Positions 1 to 6,625 of a DNA stretch of 8,418 nucleotides are shown here, piece after piece. Below the pieces are notes generated by a model. The model did no database searches. It worked only from the letters and a program-made list of their open reading frames with translations, and was not told where the DNA came from. Made by a program: the position numbers and the translations under genes. Positions within the stretch are counted from its first letter, which is position 1. Every line of letters starts with the position of its first letter. The stretch spans positions 1 to 8,418 of the forward strand of contig DNNX01000080.1 in the NCBI GenBank assembly GCA_003497445.1, given 5' to 3'. The stretch is from Acholeplasmataceae bacterium (GTDB taxonomy: Bacteria; Bacillota_I; Bacilli_A; Acholeplasmatales; Acholeplasmataceae).

Positions 1-702
1 ATAACTTTCATCTTGGTGAAGTTGTTTTTCACTTGCTTCTGTAGACCATAATCTTAAACGCGTCGCAACACCGTTTTGGTCACCCGCAATATACATATCA
101 TAAGGTACAGCTTTTACCCAAATTGGATTTTTAAGCTGTGTATGTTCAACATATCCATAATAAGGAATGTCAATGGCTTCTTCTAATTTTTTTTCTTCCC
201 AAATATAAGGTTTATCTAACCATGGATCCGCGTATTCTTTTTGTTTAAAATTTTCAATTGTTTGAACAAAGAAACCTTTTGAATAGCGAATGCTGTTTCC
301 ATATAATGGTAATTTTAACGCCGCTGCAGAATCTAAAAAGCAAGCAGCTAATCGACCTAAACCACCATTACCCAAACCTGCGTCAGTTTCAAAATCTTCC
401 ACTTCATTAATATCTAAACCATGTGCATGAAAAAGTGCTTTAACATCATCGTATATGCCTAAACTATATAAATTATTGGTAATCATACGTCCCATTAAAA
501 ATTCCATTGAAAAATAAATGGTCTTTTTTAGTTGTTGATCTTGAATGGTTTGTTGCGTTGTTTCATGTAATGATTTTAATTGTGCTTGAATGAGAATTGC
601 AAGAGCAATATATCTTTGTTCTAAATTTGAGGATGTTATATCCACTTGAAATAATGTTTGTAATTGTTGGTGAAAGTTTTCTTGAATGTTTTGCTTTGTC
701 AT
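1..702 (-). CDS. glgP: Glycogen/maltodextrin phosphorylase, N-terminal 234 residues (cut by window edge)
   Basis: The protein would release glucose-1-phosphate from alpha-1,4-glucans using pyridoxal phosphate, in the cytoplasm. I translated this stretch by hand from the ATG at 702-700; the frame stays open to base 1. Recognisable family motifs are YFSMEFLMGR (residues 63-72), the glycine-rich DAGLGNGGLGRLAACF (about 107-122), a GNSIRYSKGFFVQ segment (135-147) and RLRLWS (215-220). Family members are usually about 750-820 residues, so roughly the first 30% is present; the PLP-lysine part lies outside. The start is fixed by AAGGAG at 714-709, six bases before the ATG. It lies downstream of malG and amylase remnants on the same strand, which fits maltodextrin use. 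Whether the true substrate is glycogen or maltodextrin (malP) cannot be told from this part. Confidence 0.95.
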   Translation of the reverse strand, partial: MTKQNIQENFHQQLQTLFQVDITSSNLEQRYIALAILIQAQLKSLHETTQQTIQDQQLKKTIYFSMEFLMGRMITNNLYSLGIYDDVKALFHAHGLDINEVEDFETDAGLGNGGLGRLAACFLDSAAALKLPLYGNSIRYSKGFFVQTIENFKQKEYADPWLDKPYIWEEKKLEEAIDIPYYGYVEHTQLKNPIWVKAVPYDMYIAGDQNGVATRLRLWSTEASEKQLHQDESY

Positions 703-738
703 GAAAATCTCCTTGTTTTTATACTATTATTTTATCAC

Positions 739-758
739 AAAAAGGCTTAAAAAGGCTT
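739..758. repeat. Perfect tandem 10-bp repeat in the glgP leader
   Basis: AAAAAGGCTT occurs twice, back to back, between the cre-like site and the phosphorylase start. The period is about one helical turn, which would suit two copies of a protein site on one DNA face, but slippage in A-rich DNA explains it equally well. No clear promoter with both -35 and -10 boxes was found here; a TAAAAT at 734-729 (minus strand) is a possible -10 without a good -35. Confidence 0.6.
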
Positions 759-760
759 TA

Positions 761-774
761 TAATAACGGTATCA
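761..774 (-). promoter_or_regulatory. cre-like (CcpA/LacI-family) operator candidate upstream of glgP
   Basis: On the minus strand this reads TGATACCGTTATTA. Against the Firmicute catabolite-responsive element consensus TGWAANCGNTNWCW it departs at two positions (4 and 13) and keeps the central CG. Its place between a terminator and a carbohydrate phosphorylase gene is where a CcpA or MalR-type LacI-family repressor would be expected. The match is imperfect and the DNA is AT-rich, so this is only a candidate. Confidence 0.33.
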
Positions 775-781
775 CACGAAC

Positions 782-808
782 AAAAAGGGTAAATAAATCA
801 CCCTTTTT
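782..808 (-). terminator. Rho-independent terminator after the malG remnant
   Basis: A 9-bp perfect stem (AAAAAGGGT, 782-790, with ACCCTTTTT, 800-808) encloses a 9-base loop. On the minus strand it starts 2 bases after the malG TAA and its 3' arm supplies the T-run. It was presumably the terminator of the maltose transporter operon. After the rearrangement it is the first terminator met by transcripts coming from the seven-gene minus-strand operon. Confidence 0.8.
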
Positions 809-810
809 CA

Positions 811-948
811 TTAACCTTTTGTTGCACCCGCCATAATACCTTCGATTAAGTAACGTTGGAATACCATATAAAGAATTGTAATAGGGATACCAACCAGCAA
901 TGCACCTGCTGCAAAGGCTGAATAATGAATATAATTTAAGTCAGTGAT
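811..948 (-). pseudogene. malG: 3' remnant of a MalG-type maltose/maltodextrin ABC permease
   Basis: About 45 codons ending in TAA (813-811) read ITDLNYIHYSAFAAGALL, then a hydrophobic segment VGIPITILYMVF, then QRYLIEGIMAGATKG. The C-terminal pattern of a last membrane helix followed by QRYLxxGxxAGxxKG is the signature end of MalG-family inner-membrane permeases (E. coli MalG ends in a similar QRWL...GGVKG tail). There is no start codon or ribosome binding site, and upstream the frame meets TAA at 960-958. The other roughly 230 residues, including the EAA loop that contacts the ATPase, are absent. Sequence before codon ITDL belongs to the junction with the amylase gene. The piece is non-functional unless the join is an assembly artefact. 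Confidence 0.85.
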
Positions 949-966
949 GAACTTAAATTATATTCA
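926..966. repeat. Perfect 16-bp inverted repeat at the malG/amylase junction
   Basis: TGAATATAATTTAAGT (926-941) is the exact reverse complement of ACTTAAATTATATTCA (951-966), separated by nine bases. The left arm lies inside the malG remnant (codons for LNYIH) and the right arm inside the last amylase codons (EYNLS). The palindrome therefore spans the join between the two gene fragments. It has no GC-rich stem or T-run in the manner of a terminator. It may record how the junction arose. Confidence 0.9.
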
Positions 967-1706
967 AATACCTCTGACACAACATGTGCATCATCCCCAA
1001 ATTCAGATTGTAAGAATGCTTTAAACTCTAATATATACAATCCTGCATTGGTATCAATCGCTGTTAAACCAGGTTTATCAAAAAAGTGTTTTGCAGCATC
1101 TAATCGAAACTTTAAAATTCCCATGTCTCCATAAAATTGAAGCATATTTTTCACTTCTGCTTTAAAAGCTTCTGATGTCGGATCAAAATCTACAAGTCCA
1201 CCAACAAACGATTGATATGCAACATTCGGTGCATCCCAAAAATAATAGTTTCTGTACGGACTCTCCATATTATTTCTAGCGTCGACATACCAAGGATGTT
1301 GATCACTTGAGTGATTGATCACGAGATCCATCATGATATCCATGTTTCTTGCTTTTGCAGCATCAATTAAACTTTGTAAATCTTCTAATGTCCCAAAATC
1401 TTCATGTACATCATAATAATCGGTGACTGCATATCCATGATATGTATTGGATGGATGAAATGGTGAGAGCCACAATGCTGTGACACCAAGGTTTTCTAAA
1501 TAGTCAAGATTATTTTCAATCCCTTTTAGATCTCCAATACCATCATTATTACTATCAGCAAAAGAACGAATAAATATTTGATAATAATTATCAATATTCG
1601 GATGAACATCTAGTAGTTCAACTGATGATGGAAATGCATCATTTTGACATGCATTTAAAGCAAGTGTTGCAGAAATAATTAATAAAAGAAATATGATTTT
1701 TTTCAT
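936..1706 (-). CDS. GH13 alpha-amylase-family lipoprotein, C-terminally truncated
   Basis: A secreted starch/maltodextrin hydrolase that now ends early: 256 residues, against about 450-550 for single-domain GH13 enzymes. Residues 1-20 form a lipoprotein signal peptide with lipobox LNAC (Cys20), so it would be anchored on the outer face of the membrane. The barrel begins at YYQIFIRSFADSNNDGIGDL (41-60), which includes a calcium-type DxNxDGxGD loop. Region I is MDLVINH (126-132), region II FRLDAAKH (200-207, nucleophile Asp203), region III VVSEVFE (242-248, acid/base Glu245). Region IV with the third catalytic Asp, the end of the barrel and the C-terminal domain are missing. The final residues NLSSSLT come from the junction with malG, read out of frame. 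The protein is probably misfolded and inactive. The gene starts 1 base after the RDD stop, with an AGAGGA ribosome site upstream. Confidence 0.9.
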   Translation of the reverse strand: MKKIIFLLLIISATLALNACQNDAFPSSVELLDVHPNIDNYYQIFIRSFADSNNDGIGDLKGIENNLDYLENLGVTALWLSPFHPSNTYHGYAVTDYYDVHEDFGTLEDLQSLIDAAKARNMDIMMDLVINHSSDQHPWYVDARNNMESPYRNYYFWDAPNVAYQSFVGGLVDFDPTSEAFKAEVKNMLQFYGDMGILKFRLDAAKHFFDKPGLTAIDTNAGLYILEFKAFLQSEFGDDAHVVSEVFEYNLSSSLT

Positions 1707-1707
1707 T

Positions 1708-2160
1708 TTATAATCCTCTATCTTTGAGCAAGGATGAACGACCTAAAACATCGTCTCTGCCTTGTCTTTTTTCTAAATCGATCATTTTAGTTTGAAAGAT
1801 ATAATCATGAATCGTACGAGATGTATGACTACTCATAAAAAACATACATATCATTAAATATACACCTGCAGATAATACACTTGCAAGCACTTTCGTTGTA
1901 TCTCTAAGAAGTAACAACCAAACAGGTGCTTTTGAGCCATCTTTCATGACGACTTGTATTTTTTGAACTCTTTTCCCAAGTGTTTGTCCTGTATTTTTAA
2001 AATATGGAAATAAATAAAAGAAAAAGGCAGCTGCTAAAAAAATCACATAAGATAAAGTTTCTGATTGTGGTGAGACACCAATTGCGAGGATCCCTACAAG
2101 TGCAACACCACTTGTGTCAATCGCAAAGGCTCTTACACGTTTTTCAAAGGAAGGTACCAT
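1708..2160 (-). CDS. RDD-family integral membrane protein
   Basis: About 150 residues with the RDD domain layout: RVRAFAIDTSG near the N-terminus (Arg11 and Asp16, counted from the first of two Met codons), two hydrophobic spans (about 16-31 and 38-54), a loop NTGQTLGKRVQKIQVV (57-72), another hydrophobic region (81-110) and the family's closing HD in SRTIHDYIF (His119, Asp120). The molecular role of RDD proteins is largely unknown; some have been linked to ion transport. Two adjacent ATGs are possible. AAGGAG at 2171-2166 lies only 2 bases from the first (2163) but 5 from the second (2160), so the second is chosen. The gene overlaps the end of the nucleotidase by 17 nt and is followed after 1 base by the amylase start, so it is translated as part of the operon. 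Confidence 0.88.
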   Translation of the reverse strand: MVPSFEKRVRAFAIDTSGVALVGILAIGVSPQSETLSYVIFLAAAFFFYLFPYFKNTGQTLGKRVQKIQVVMKDGSKAPVWLLLLRDTTKVLASVLSAGVYLMICMFFMSSHTSRTIHDYIFQTKMIDLEKRQGRDDVLGRSSLLKDRGL

Positions 2161-4147
2161 CATATCTCCTTAAATCTAAAATTGTAAGCCATGCTCCTAA
2201 TGGAAACACAATATCATATGTCATAGAAAAGCTTGAATACATTTCGGCTTGTGTTTCTACTACACTTAAAAAGATATCACGAATATATAATCCTGTGTCC
2301 ATCATACCGGTTCCACTTAAAAATGGAAGTGTGTCTTTATCAAATAAATAATCGTTTGTTGCAACTAAATAGTCTTCATCGTCAACAAAGGTCATATTAT
2401 TTAACACAAACACTTCAGAAGACGAGAAAGAACTCATTAAAGCTTGAATCACAGATCCTTTTAAATAAACAGTTTTTATACGGTTATCAAAAGGAAATAT
2501 CTCATATAGTTTCGCAACCGTGATACCCTCATTGTAAGCTAAATCTGTTCTCGTACCACCACCATTATGAATCCCAACAACCGCATTTGTTTTTAGTGCC
2601 ATGAGTTTTGCCATATATTGCGTTAAATCATTTCTCGAATAGTAGCTTGAACTTGGCAAAATGACATTTGTAATTAACGGTTCAATCTGATCATAATAAG
2701 ATTCTATCAATGCTTCTATTTCTGGGTTGATGGTCATATTATTCGGCATTTGATTGAATCCTAAATTTTGTGCTTGATAATTTTCTAACCCATTTCTAGA
2801 CATGTCTAATGTGAGATGACCCACAACTTGACCATATGCTGCAGACTGCATCACAGGCATATCTAACCCTTCACGTGAAATAAAAGTTAAACTGTTTTGG
2901 TGGGTATGTCCATTAAACATCGCATCCACTCTTGAAGACCCCGTAAGGTTTCCAATGCCTTGATTGGTGTCGGATCTGGCACCATGATCAATGGCGAATA
3001 CAAGATCAACTTCTTCATTGCTTCTTAAATAATTTGCATAATAAGACACGTATGTGACTGGGTCTCTAAATTCATAACCTGTGACTCGTGAGGTTGCAAT
3101 ACTCGATTCTAATCCATATCCAATCGTACCAATAATGCCGATTCTAAGATCGCCTCTAGTTACAATCGTATACGGTTGAATGCCTTCTGGTTGTGTTTCA
3201 GTATTCGAATAAAACACATTGGCAGCAAGTAAAGGATAGTTTGCTTGAATATCATGATTACCATTAAAGTAATTCAAAATAACATTTAATCCCCAATCAA
3301 ACTCATGATTACCTAATGTAAAAGCTTCATGATTCATGAAATTCAGTGCTTCTATGATTGGTGCTCCAAAATAATAATTCGATAATAAACTTCCTTGTAG
3401 TAAATCACCACCTGAAATAAAAAGGACATGATCTTCTTGACTTTCTACATAATCCACATAACTTGCAATATGAACAATTCCCATTTGATTCCCATCTTCA
3501 AGAATCGCACCATGTAAATCATTAATGTATAAGATATGAAGTTCAGTATCACTTGAAATCACAGGTTGAAGTACTGTGATCGTAATCGTTTCAGTTGTGA
3601 TCAATGTTTGAGAATTCATGACAGAATATCTCACTTGATATGTTCCTACCGTATCATAATCTACAGATGTATCATCAATGATGAGTTGATCTGTAATATA
3701 TCCATCATTTAAATCAAATGCGACAATATCTTCTAAATAGTTTGGCAAAATATCACCAATATAATAGGTAATATCTTTTAATCCAATAATCGCAGGATAT
3801 ATTTTAAGTGCTTCTTCTCTACCTTCTAAAACAGTCACATCTCTGACAGCTTTCGTTGTCACTTGATAAGGTGTTGTTACATAATAATTAATTTGATAAA
3901 TACCTTGAGTATCCCAATCCACTCTAGAACTATCAATGATTAATAGATCATCTAAATTTTCATAATAATTATGAGAAACAAGGACACCTTCTTTTAACGA
4001 AGGTACATCATCATCTGTGTAGTGAATAAGATCCGAATCAAATGTAATTGTTGCAGGAACAATCAAGCGTCCCTCATTGATTTCTTCTTGACAAGAACCT
4101 AATCCTAATATGAGAAGCAACCCTATCATCCATTTTAAATATGTCAT
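2144..4147 (-). CDS. Surface lipoprotein with two Ig-like domains and a 5'-nucleotidase/metallophosphoesterase module
   Basis: A 667-residue protein predicted to sit outside the membrane and remove phosphate from nucleotides or related phosphoesters. The signal peptide ends in LGSC (Cys19 lipidation). Two Ig-like repeats follow (about 28-108 and 113-194), recognisable by VDWDTQGIYQINYYV (76-90) and VDYDTVGTYQVRYSV (162-176). The metallophosphoesterase domain shows NDLHG (Asp210, His212), GGDLLQGS (246-253), LGNHEFDWG (278-286), IDHGA (His388) and GHTHQ (His414, His416), the usual two-metal set. The C-terminal nucleotidase domain has HNGGGTRTDL (527-536) and EIFPFDNRI (549-557). The late loop that usually contains a GGDGY..F substrate motif is replaced by DKDTLPFL (603-610), so base specificity is uncertain. 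Such enzymes supply nucleosides and phosphate to auxotrophic bacteria. AAAGGAG lies 4 bases before the ATG, inside the previous gene, and the ATGA overlap couples them. There is no LPXTG or C-terminal anchor. Confidence 0.93.
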   Translation of the reverse strand: MTYLKWMIGLLLILGLGSCQEEINEGRLIVPATITFDSDLIHYTDDDVPSLKEGVLVSHNYYENLDDLLIIDSSRVDWDTQGIYQINYYVTTPYQVTTKAVRDVTVLEGREEALKIYPAIIGLKDITYYIGDILPNYLEDIVAFDLNDGYITDQLIIDDTSVDYDTVGTYQVRYSVMNSQTLITTETITITVLQPVISSDTELHILYINDLHGAILEDGNQMGIVHIASYVDYVESQEDHVLFISGGDLLQGSLLSNYYFGAPIIEALNFMNHEAFTLGNHEFDWGLNVILNYFNGNHDIQANYPLLAANVFYSNTETQPEGIQPYTIVTRGDLRIGIIGTIGYGLESSIATSRVTGYEFRDPVTYVSYYANYLRSNEEVDLVFAIDHGARSDTNQGIGNLTGSSRVDAMFNGHTHQNSLTFISREGLDMPVMQSAAYGQVVGHLTLDMSRNGLENYQAQNLGFNQMPNNMTINPEIEALIESYYDQIEPLITNVILPSSSYYSRNDLTQYMAKLMALKTNAVVGIHNGGGTRTDLAYNEGITVAKLYEIFPFDNRIKTVYLKGSVIQALMSSFSSSEVFVLNNMTFVDDEDYLVATNDYLFDKDTLPFLSGTGMMDTGLYIRDIFLSVVETQAEMYSSFSMTYDIVFPLGAWLTILDLRRYDGTFL

Positions 4148-5046
4148 GATTCTCCTTTTAAAAAATGTATGCGTTGTTGCATCAACATTTTTGTAATATT
4201 TGCATGAGGTAATACGTCATAACCATGCAATGTCTTTTTTGTATGATGTGCAATCACTTTAATTTTTGCTTGTCTAAGTTTTTTCTCTAATGCAATCCCT
4301 TCGTCTCTTAGAGGATCAAACTCTGCAGTTTCAATATAAACTGTGTTTAATTCAGTCATATCTCGCTCTAATAATGAGGCATAAGTATCCTCGCTACTAT
4401 GTTTTAAGTATGCTTTCCACATTGCTTGATTTAAATGTTGATTCCACATAGGTGTGAGTTGATACATATCATTTGATGAAAAATGAGTATGTCTTGTGAG
4501 CACTGGATAGATTAACATCGTTTTTTTTATAAGATGATTGCCTTGATCCCTATCATAAAGTGCAAGCGCAAATGCAAGATTACCACCTGCTGAATCACCA
4601 CCCACAAAAAGTGAAGGAAACTGAAATGTTTCAGTTTGAGTCTTAAGATATTGATATGCAGCAACAACATCTTCGAAAGCTTTAGGGTACCGATACTTGG
4701 GTAGTAATCTATATTTAACATATAGTATTTGTAAATCTGCATGTTCAGCAAATTTTAAAATCATCTTTTGATGAAAAGATGCACCCTCTGTTTGAAATCC
4801 ACCACCATGTAAATAAATCAACATGTTTTTGTGTTCAAAATCATCTTTATAATAATGATAACATGTGATCTTTTCACAACCTAGTGATTGTATAGTTAGA
4901 CGTTTTCTATTAAAAGGTGATTTCGGTTTCGTAAATTCAAAAGATGCTTTAAAGAAAGCATTCATTAAATGTCTTGTTAATGTTGAATGCTTTTTAAATT
5001 TAAATGGTAATAATGGTTTTAAATCTGGATCAATACTATATTTCAT
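4144..5046 (-). CDS. Alpha/beta hydrolase of the HSL (hormone-sensitive lipase-like) esterase family
   Basis: A 300-residue predicted cytoplasmic carboxylesterase with the complete family signature. The oxyanion motif is HGGG (80-83, in YLHGGGFQTEG). The nucleophile elbow is GGDSAGG, with Ser152. The acid is Asp244 in AEFDPLRDEG and the base is His274 in LHGYD. The preceding PKAFEDVVAAYQYL segment (121-134) is also typical of the family. There is no signal peptide; the basic N-terminal region looks like the usual cap. The ATG overlaps the msrB stop as ATGA and no convincing Shine-Dalgarno precedes it, so initiation probably depends on ribosomes finishing msrB. Its stop overlaps the nucleotidase start in the same way. 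The substrate is unknown; short-chain acyl esters are usual for the family. Confidence 0.93.
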   Translation of the reverse strand: MKYSIDPDLKPLLPFKFKKHSTLTRHLMNAFFKASFEFTKPKSPFNRKRLTIQSLGCEKITCYHYYKDDFEHKNMLIYLHGGGFQTEGASFHQKMILKFAEHADLQILYVKYRLLPKYRYPKAFEDVVAAYQYLKTQTETFQFPSLFVGGDSAGGNLAFALALYDRDQGNHLIKKTMLIYPVLTRHTHFSSNDMYQLTPMWNQHLNQAMWKAYLKHSSEDTYASLLERDMTELNTVYIETAEFDPLRDEGIALEKKLRQAKIKVIAHHTKKTLHGYDVLPHANITKMLMQQRIHFLKGES

Positions 5047-5471
5047 TCGGCATCAAATAAAGATACATAAGACCCATATCCATCTTCTTCAAGTGATTCA
5101 TATGGAATAAATCGTAAACTTGCTGAGTTGATGCAGTATCTTAATCCACCTTTATCTTTTGGCCCATCTGTAAAGACATGACCTAAATGACTATCTGCTT
5201 CTTTGCTTCTAACTTCTGTACGAATCATTCCATGAGACAAATCTTTTTTTTCAATGATTTGAGCAATTGGTTTTGTAAAGCTTGGCCAACCACATCCACT
5301 ATCATACTTATCTAAAGATGAAAACAAAGGTTCTCCTGAGACGATATCTACATATAGACCTTTTCCTTTAAAATCATGAAATTCATTTCTAAATGGTGGT
5401 TCTGTACCATTTTCTTGCGTGATATGAAATTGTAGAGGGGTAAGTTTTTCTTTCAATAATTTTTCATTCAT
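5043..5471 (-). CDS. msrB: Peptide-methionine (R)-S-oxide reductase
   Basis: Reduces the R-epimer of methionine sulfoxide in damaged proteins, normally with thioredoxin as electron donor. At 142 residues it is a single-domain MsrB of usual length. Visible signatures are SGEPLFSSLDKYDSGCGWPSF in two parts (45-64, with Cys60 in GCGWPSF as the likely resolving cysteine), RSKEADSHLGHVF (88-100, His95 and His98) and RYCINSASLRF (111-121) with the catalytic Cys113. The CxxC zinc pairs found in many MsrBs are absent, so this is the zinc-free form. No MsrA partner lies in the window. AAAGGAG at 5486-5480 stands 8 bases before the ATG. The start overlaps the glycosyltransferase stop and its own stop overlaps the hydrolase start, both as ATGA. 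Confidence 0.97.
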   Translation of the reverse strand: MNEKLLKEKLTPLQFHITQENGTEPPFRNEFHDFKGKGLYVDIVSGEPLFSSLDKYDSGCGWPSFTKPIAQIIEKKDLSHGMIRTEVRSKEADSHLGHVFTDGPKDKGGLRYCINSASLRFIPYESLEEDGYGSYVSLFDAE

Positions 5472-6625
5472 GCTTTAGACTCCTTTAAGACTTTCATATA
5501 AACCTCAAGTAATTTCTCGCTGACAGTTTCCCATGTAATATATAATGATTCTTTTGCTTGTTTTGAGATACGTTTGTGTTTGGATTTATCTGTCTTGATA
5601 TCAAGAATTTTATTTGCGAAATGCTCTACATGATCTCCACAAATATATCCATTATAATGATCAACAATACTTGATGCTGCTAACGTATCTTTCAAAAAAA
5701 TGCCTGGTGTCTCTTGACTTGCTGCTTCAATTTGAACAAGTCCATTTGTATCATATGCTGAAGGAAACAAGAGTAAATCGCAAGCAGCATACATTGCTGA
5801 GAGTTCTATACGATCATAGATTGGACCAATAAATGTTATTACATTCGTCAATTTAAGCTCTTCTACGCGTTTTTTAAATATTGATTCATGCGCACCTTTA
5901 CCAATAAAATACATCATGAATTGTTGATCTTTTTGATACATTGTATGAATAACATCAATAATAAAATCAATATTTTTTATTTTATCTATGCGACCAACAA
6001 AAATCATATTAAATACATTTTTGATGTCATATTTCTTTTTTATCGCTTTGACATCAACTTCTTTAGAAGGCAACATATCTGTTGCGTTTGGTATAATAAC
6101 AGGTTCTTTATTGAGTCCGTATCGCATAAATAATGCTTTTGACCCCTCATTCATTGTCATCGTGACATCACACTTGTTCAGTCTAATCATGATATCTTTA
6201 AGCATCACTTTTGTAAATGTCTTTGATTTGGTACGATCATAAAAGTCTTTTTCATATTGTGAGTGTAGTGTTCCAACAACAGGAATGCCTTGTTTTTGTG
6301 CAATTTTAATACCTAATTCTCCCATTGAAAAAGGTGATTGAATATGAATAATATCAAAAGAAATAGATTTGAGTTCTTTATTTAATTTTCTATCGAGTGG
6401 TGGTATTGCAAGTTGATAGTCTGTTGTAGGGACATAAACATTTAAGACACGTTTAACGTGATATGGAAAATCATCCACATAATGTACATCTTTTGCTTTA
6501 GGTGCAAATACATAGACATCATGATCTTTTGCCAACATCCTTGCTTGATAGTCAGTTACTTTTACAACACCATCTAACATTGGATAAAAAGTATCAATGA
6601 AAATACCAATTGTAAGTCTTTTCAT
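5468..6625 (-). CDS. GT4-family (GT-B) glycosyltransferase, possibly a diacylglycerol glucosyltransferase
   Basis: A 385-residue retaining glycosyltransferase. The N-terminal acceptor domain opens with IGIFIDTFYPMLDGVVKV (6-23), with the glycine-rich loop near DGV (18-20). HSQYEKDF (121-128) is typical of GT4 lipid and cell-surface transferases. The donor domain has FVGRIDKIKN (209-218), FIGPI (265-269) and a nucleotide-sugar motif DTNGLVQIE (292-300), in which the first acid of the EX7E motif is Asp292 and the second Glu300. No membrane spans are seen; such enzymes bind the inner membrane face peripherally. The layout resembles the 1,2-diacylglycerol 3-glucosyltransferases that make glycolipids in wall-less and low-GC bacteria, but acceptor identity cannot be read from the sequence. 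The start overlaps the DUF554 stop as ATGA; only a weak GGTGAT ribosome site precedes it. Confidence 0.92.
   Translation of the reverse strand: MKRLTIGIFIDTFYPMLDGVVKVTDYQARMLAKDHDVYVFAPKAKDVHYVDDFPYHVKRVLNVYVPTTDYQLAIPPLDRKLNKELKSISFDIIHIQSPFSMGELGIKIAQKQGIPVVGTLHSQYEKDFYDRTKSKTFTKVMLKDIMIRLNKCDVTMTMNEGSKALFMRYGLNKEPVIIPNATDMLPSKEVDVKAIKKKYDIKNVFNMIFVGRIDKIKNIDFIIDVIHTMYQKDQQFMMYFIGKGAHESIFKKRVEELKLTNVITFIGPIYDRIELSAMYAACDLLLFPSAYDTNGLVQIEAASQETPGIFLKDTLAASSIVDHYNGYICGDHVEHFANKILDIKTDKSKHKRISKQAKESLYITWETVSEKLLEVYMKVLKESKA

Noticed and set aside
926..966. The inverted repeat as a transcription terminator of the amylase gene
   Set aside because: The stem is almost all A/T with no following T-run, while a proper terminator stands at 782-808.
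2004..2523. Plus-strand open frames of 115 and 96 codons opposite the RDD and nucleotidase genes
   Set aside because: They lie antisense to two well-supported genes, have no family-like motifs and no ribosome site, and are shadows of the minus-strand coding.
4527..4751. A 74-codon minus-strand frame inside the HSL hydrolase
   Set aside because: It is out of frame within a gene whose full catalytic triad is in the other frame; no ribosome site or recognisable domain.
5614..6242. Several short plus-strand open frames opposite the glycosyltransferase
   Set aside because: Their composition is that of reverse-complemented coding DNA (rich in H, N, F, I), they overlap one another, and they have no start signals.
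5468..6625. Asp292 in place of the first Glu of the EX7E motif as a sign of an inactive glycosyltransferase
   Set aside because: Acidic replacement at this position is tolerated in GT4 enzymes and the rest of the donor domain is intact, so loss of function is not supported.
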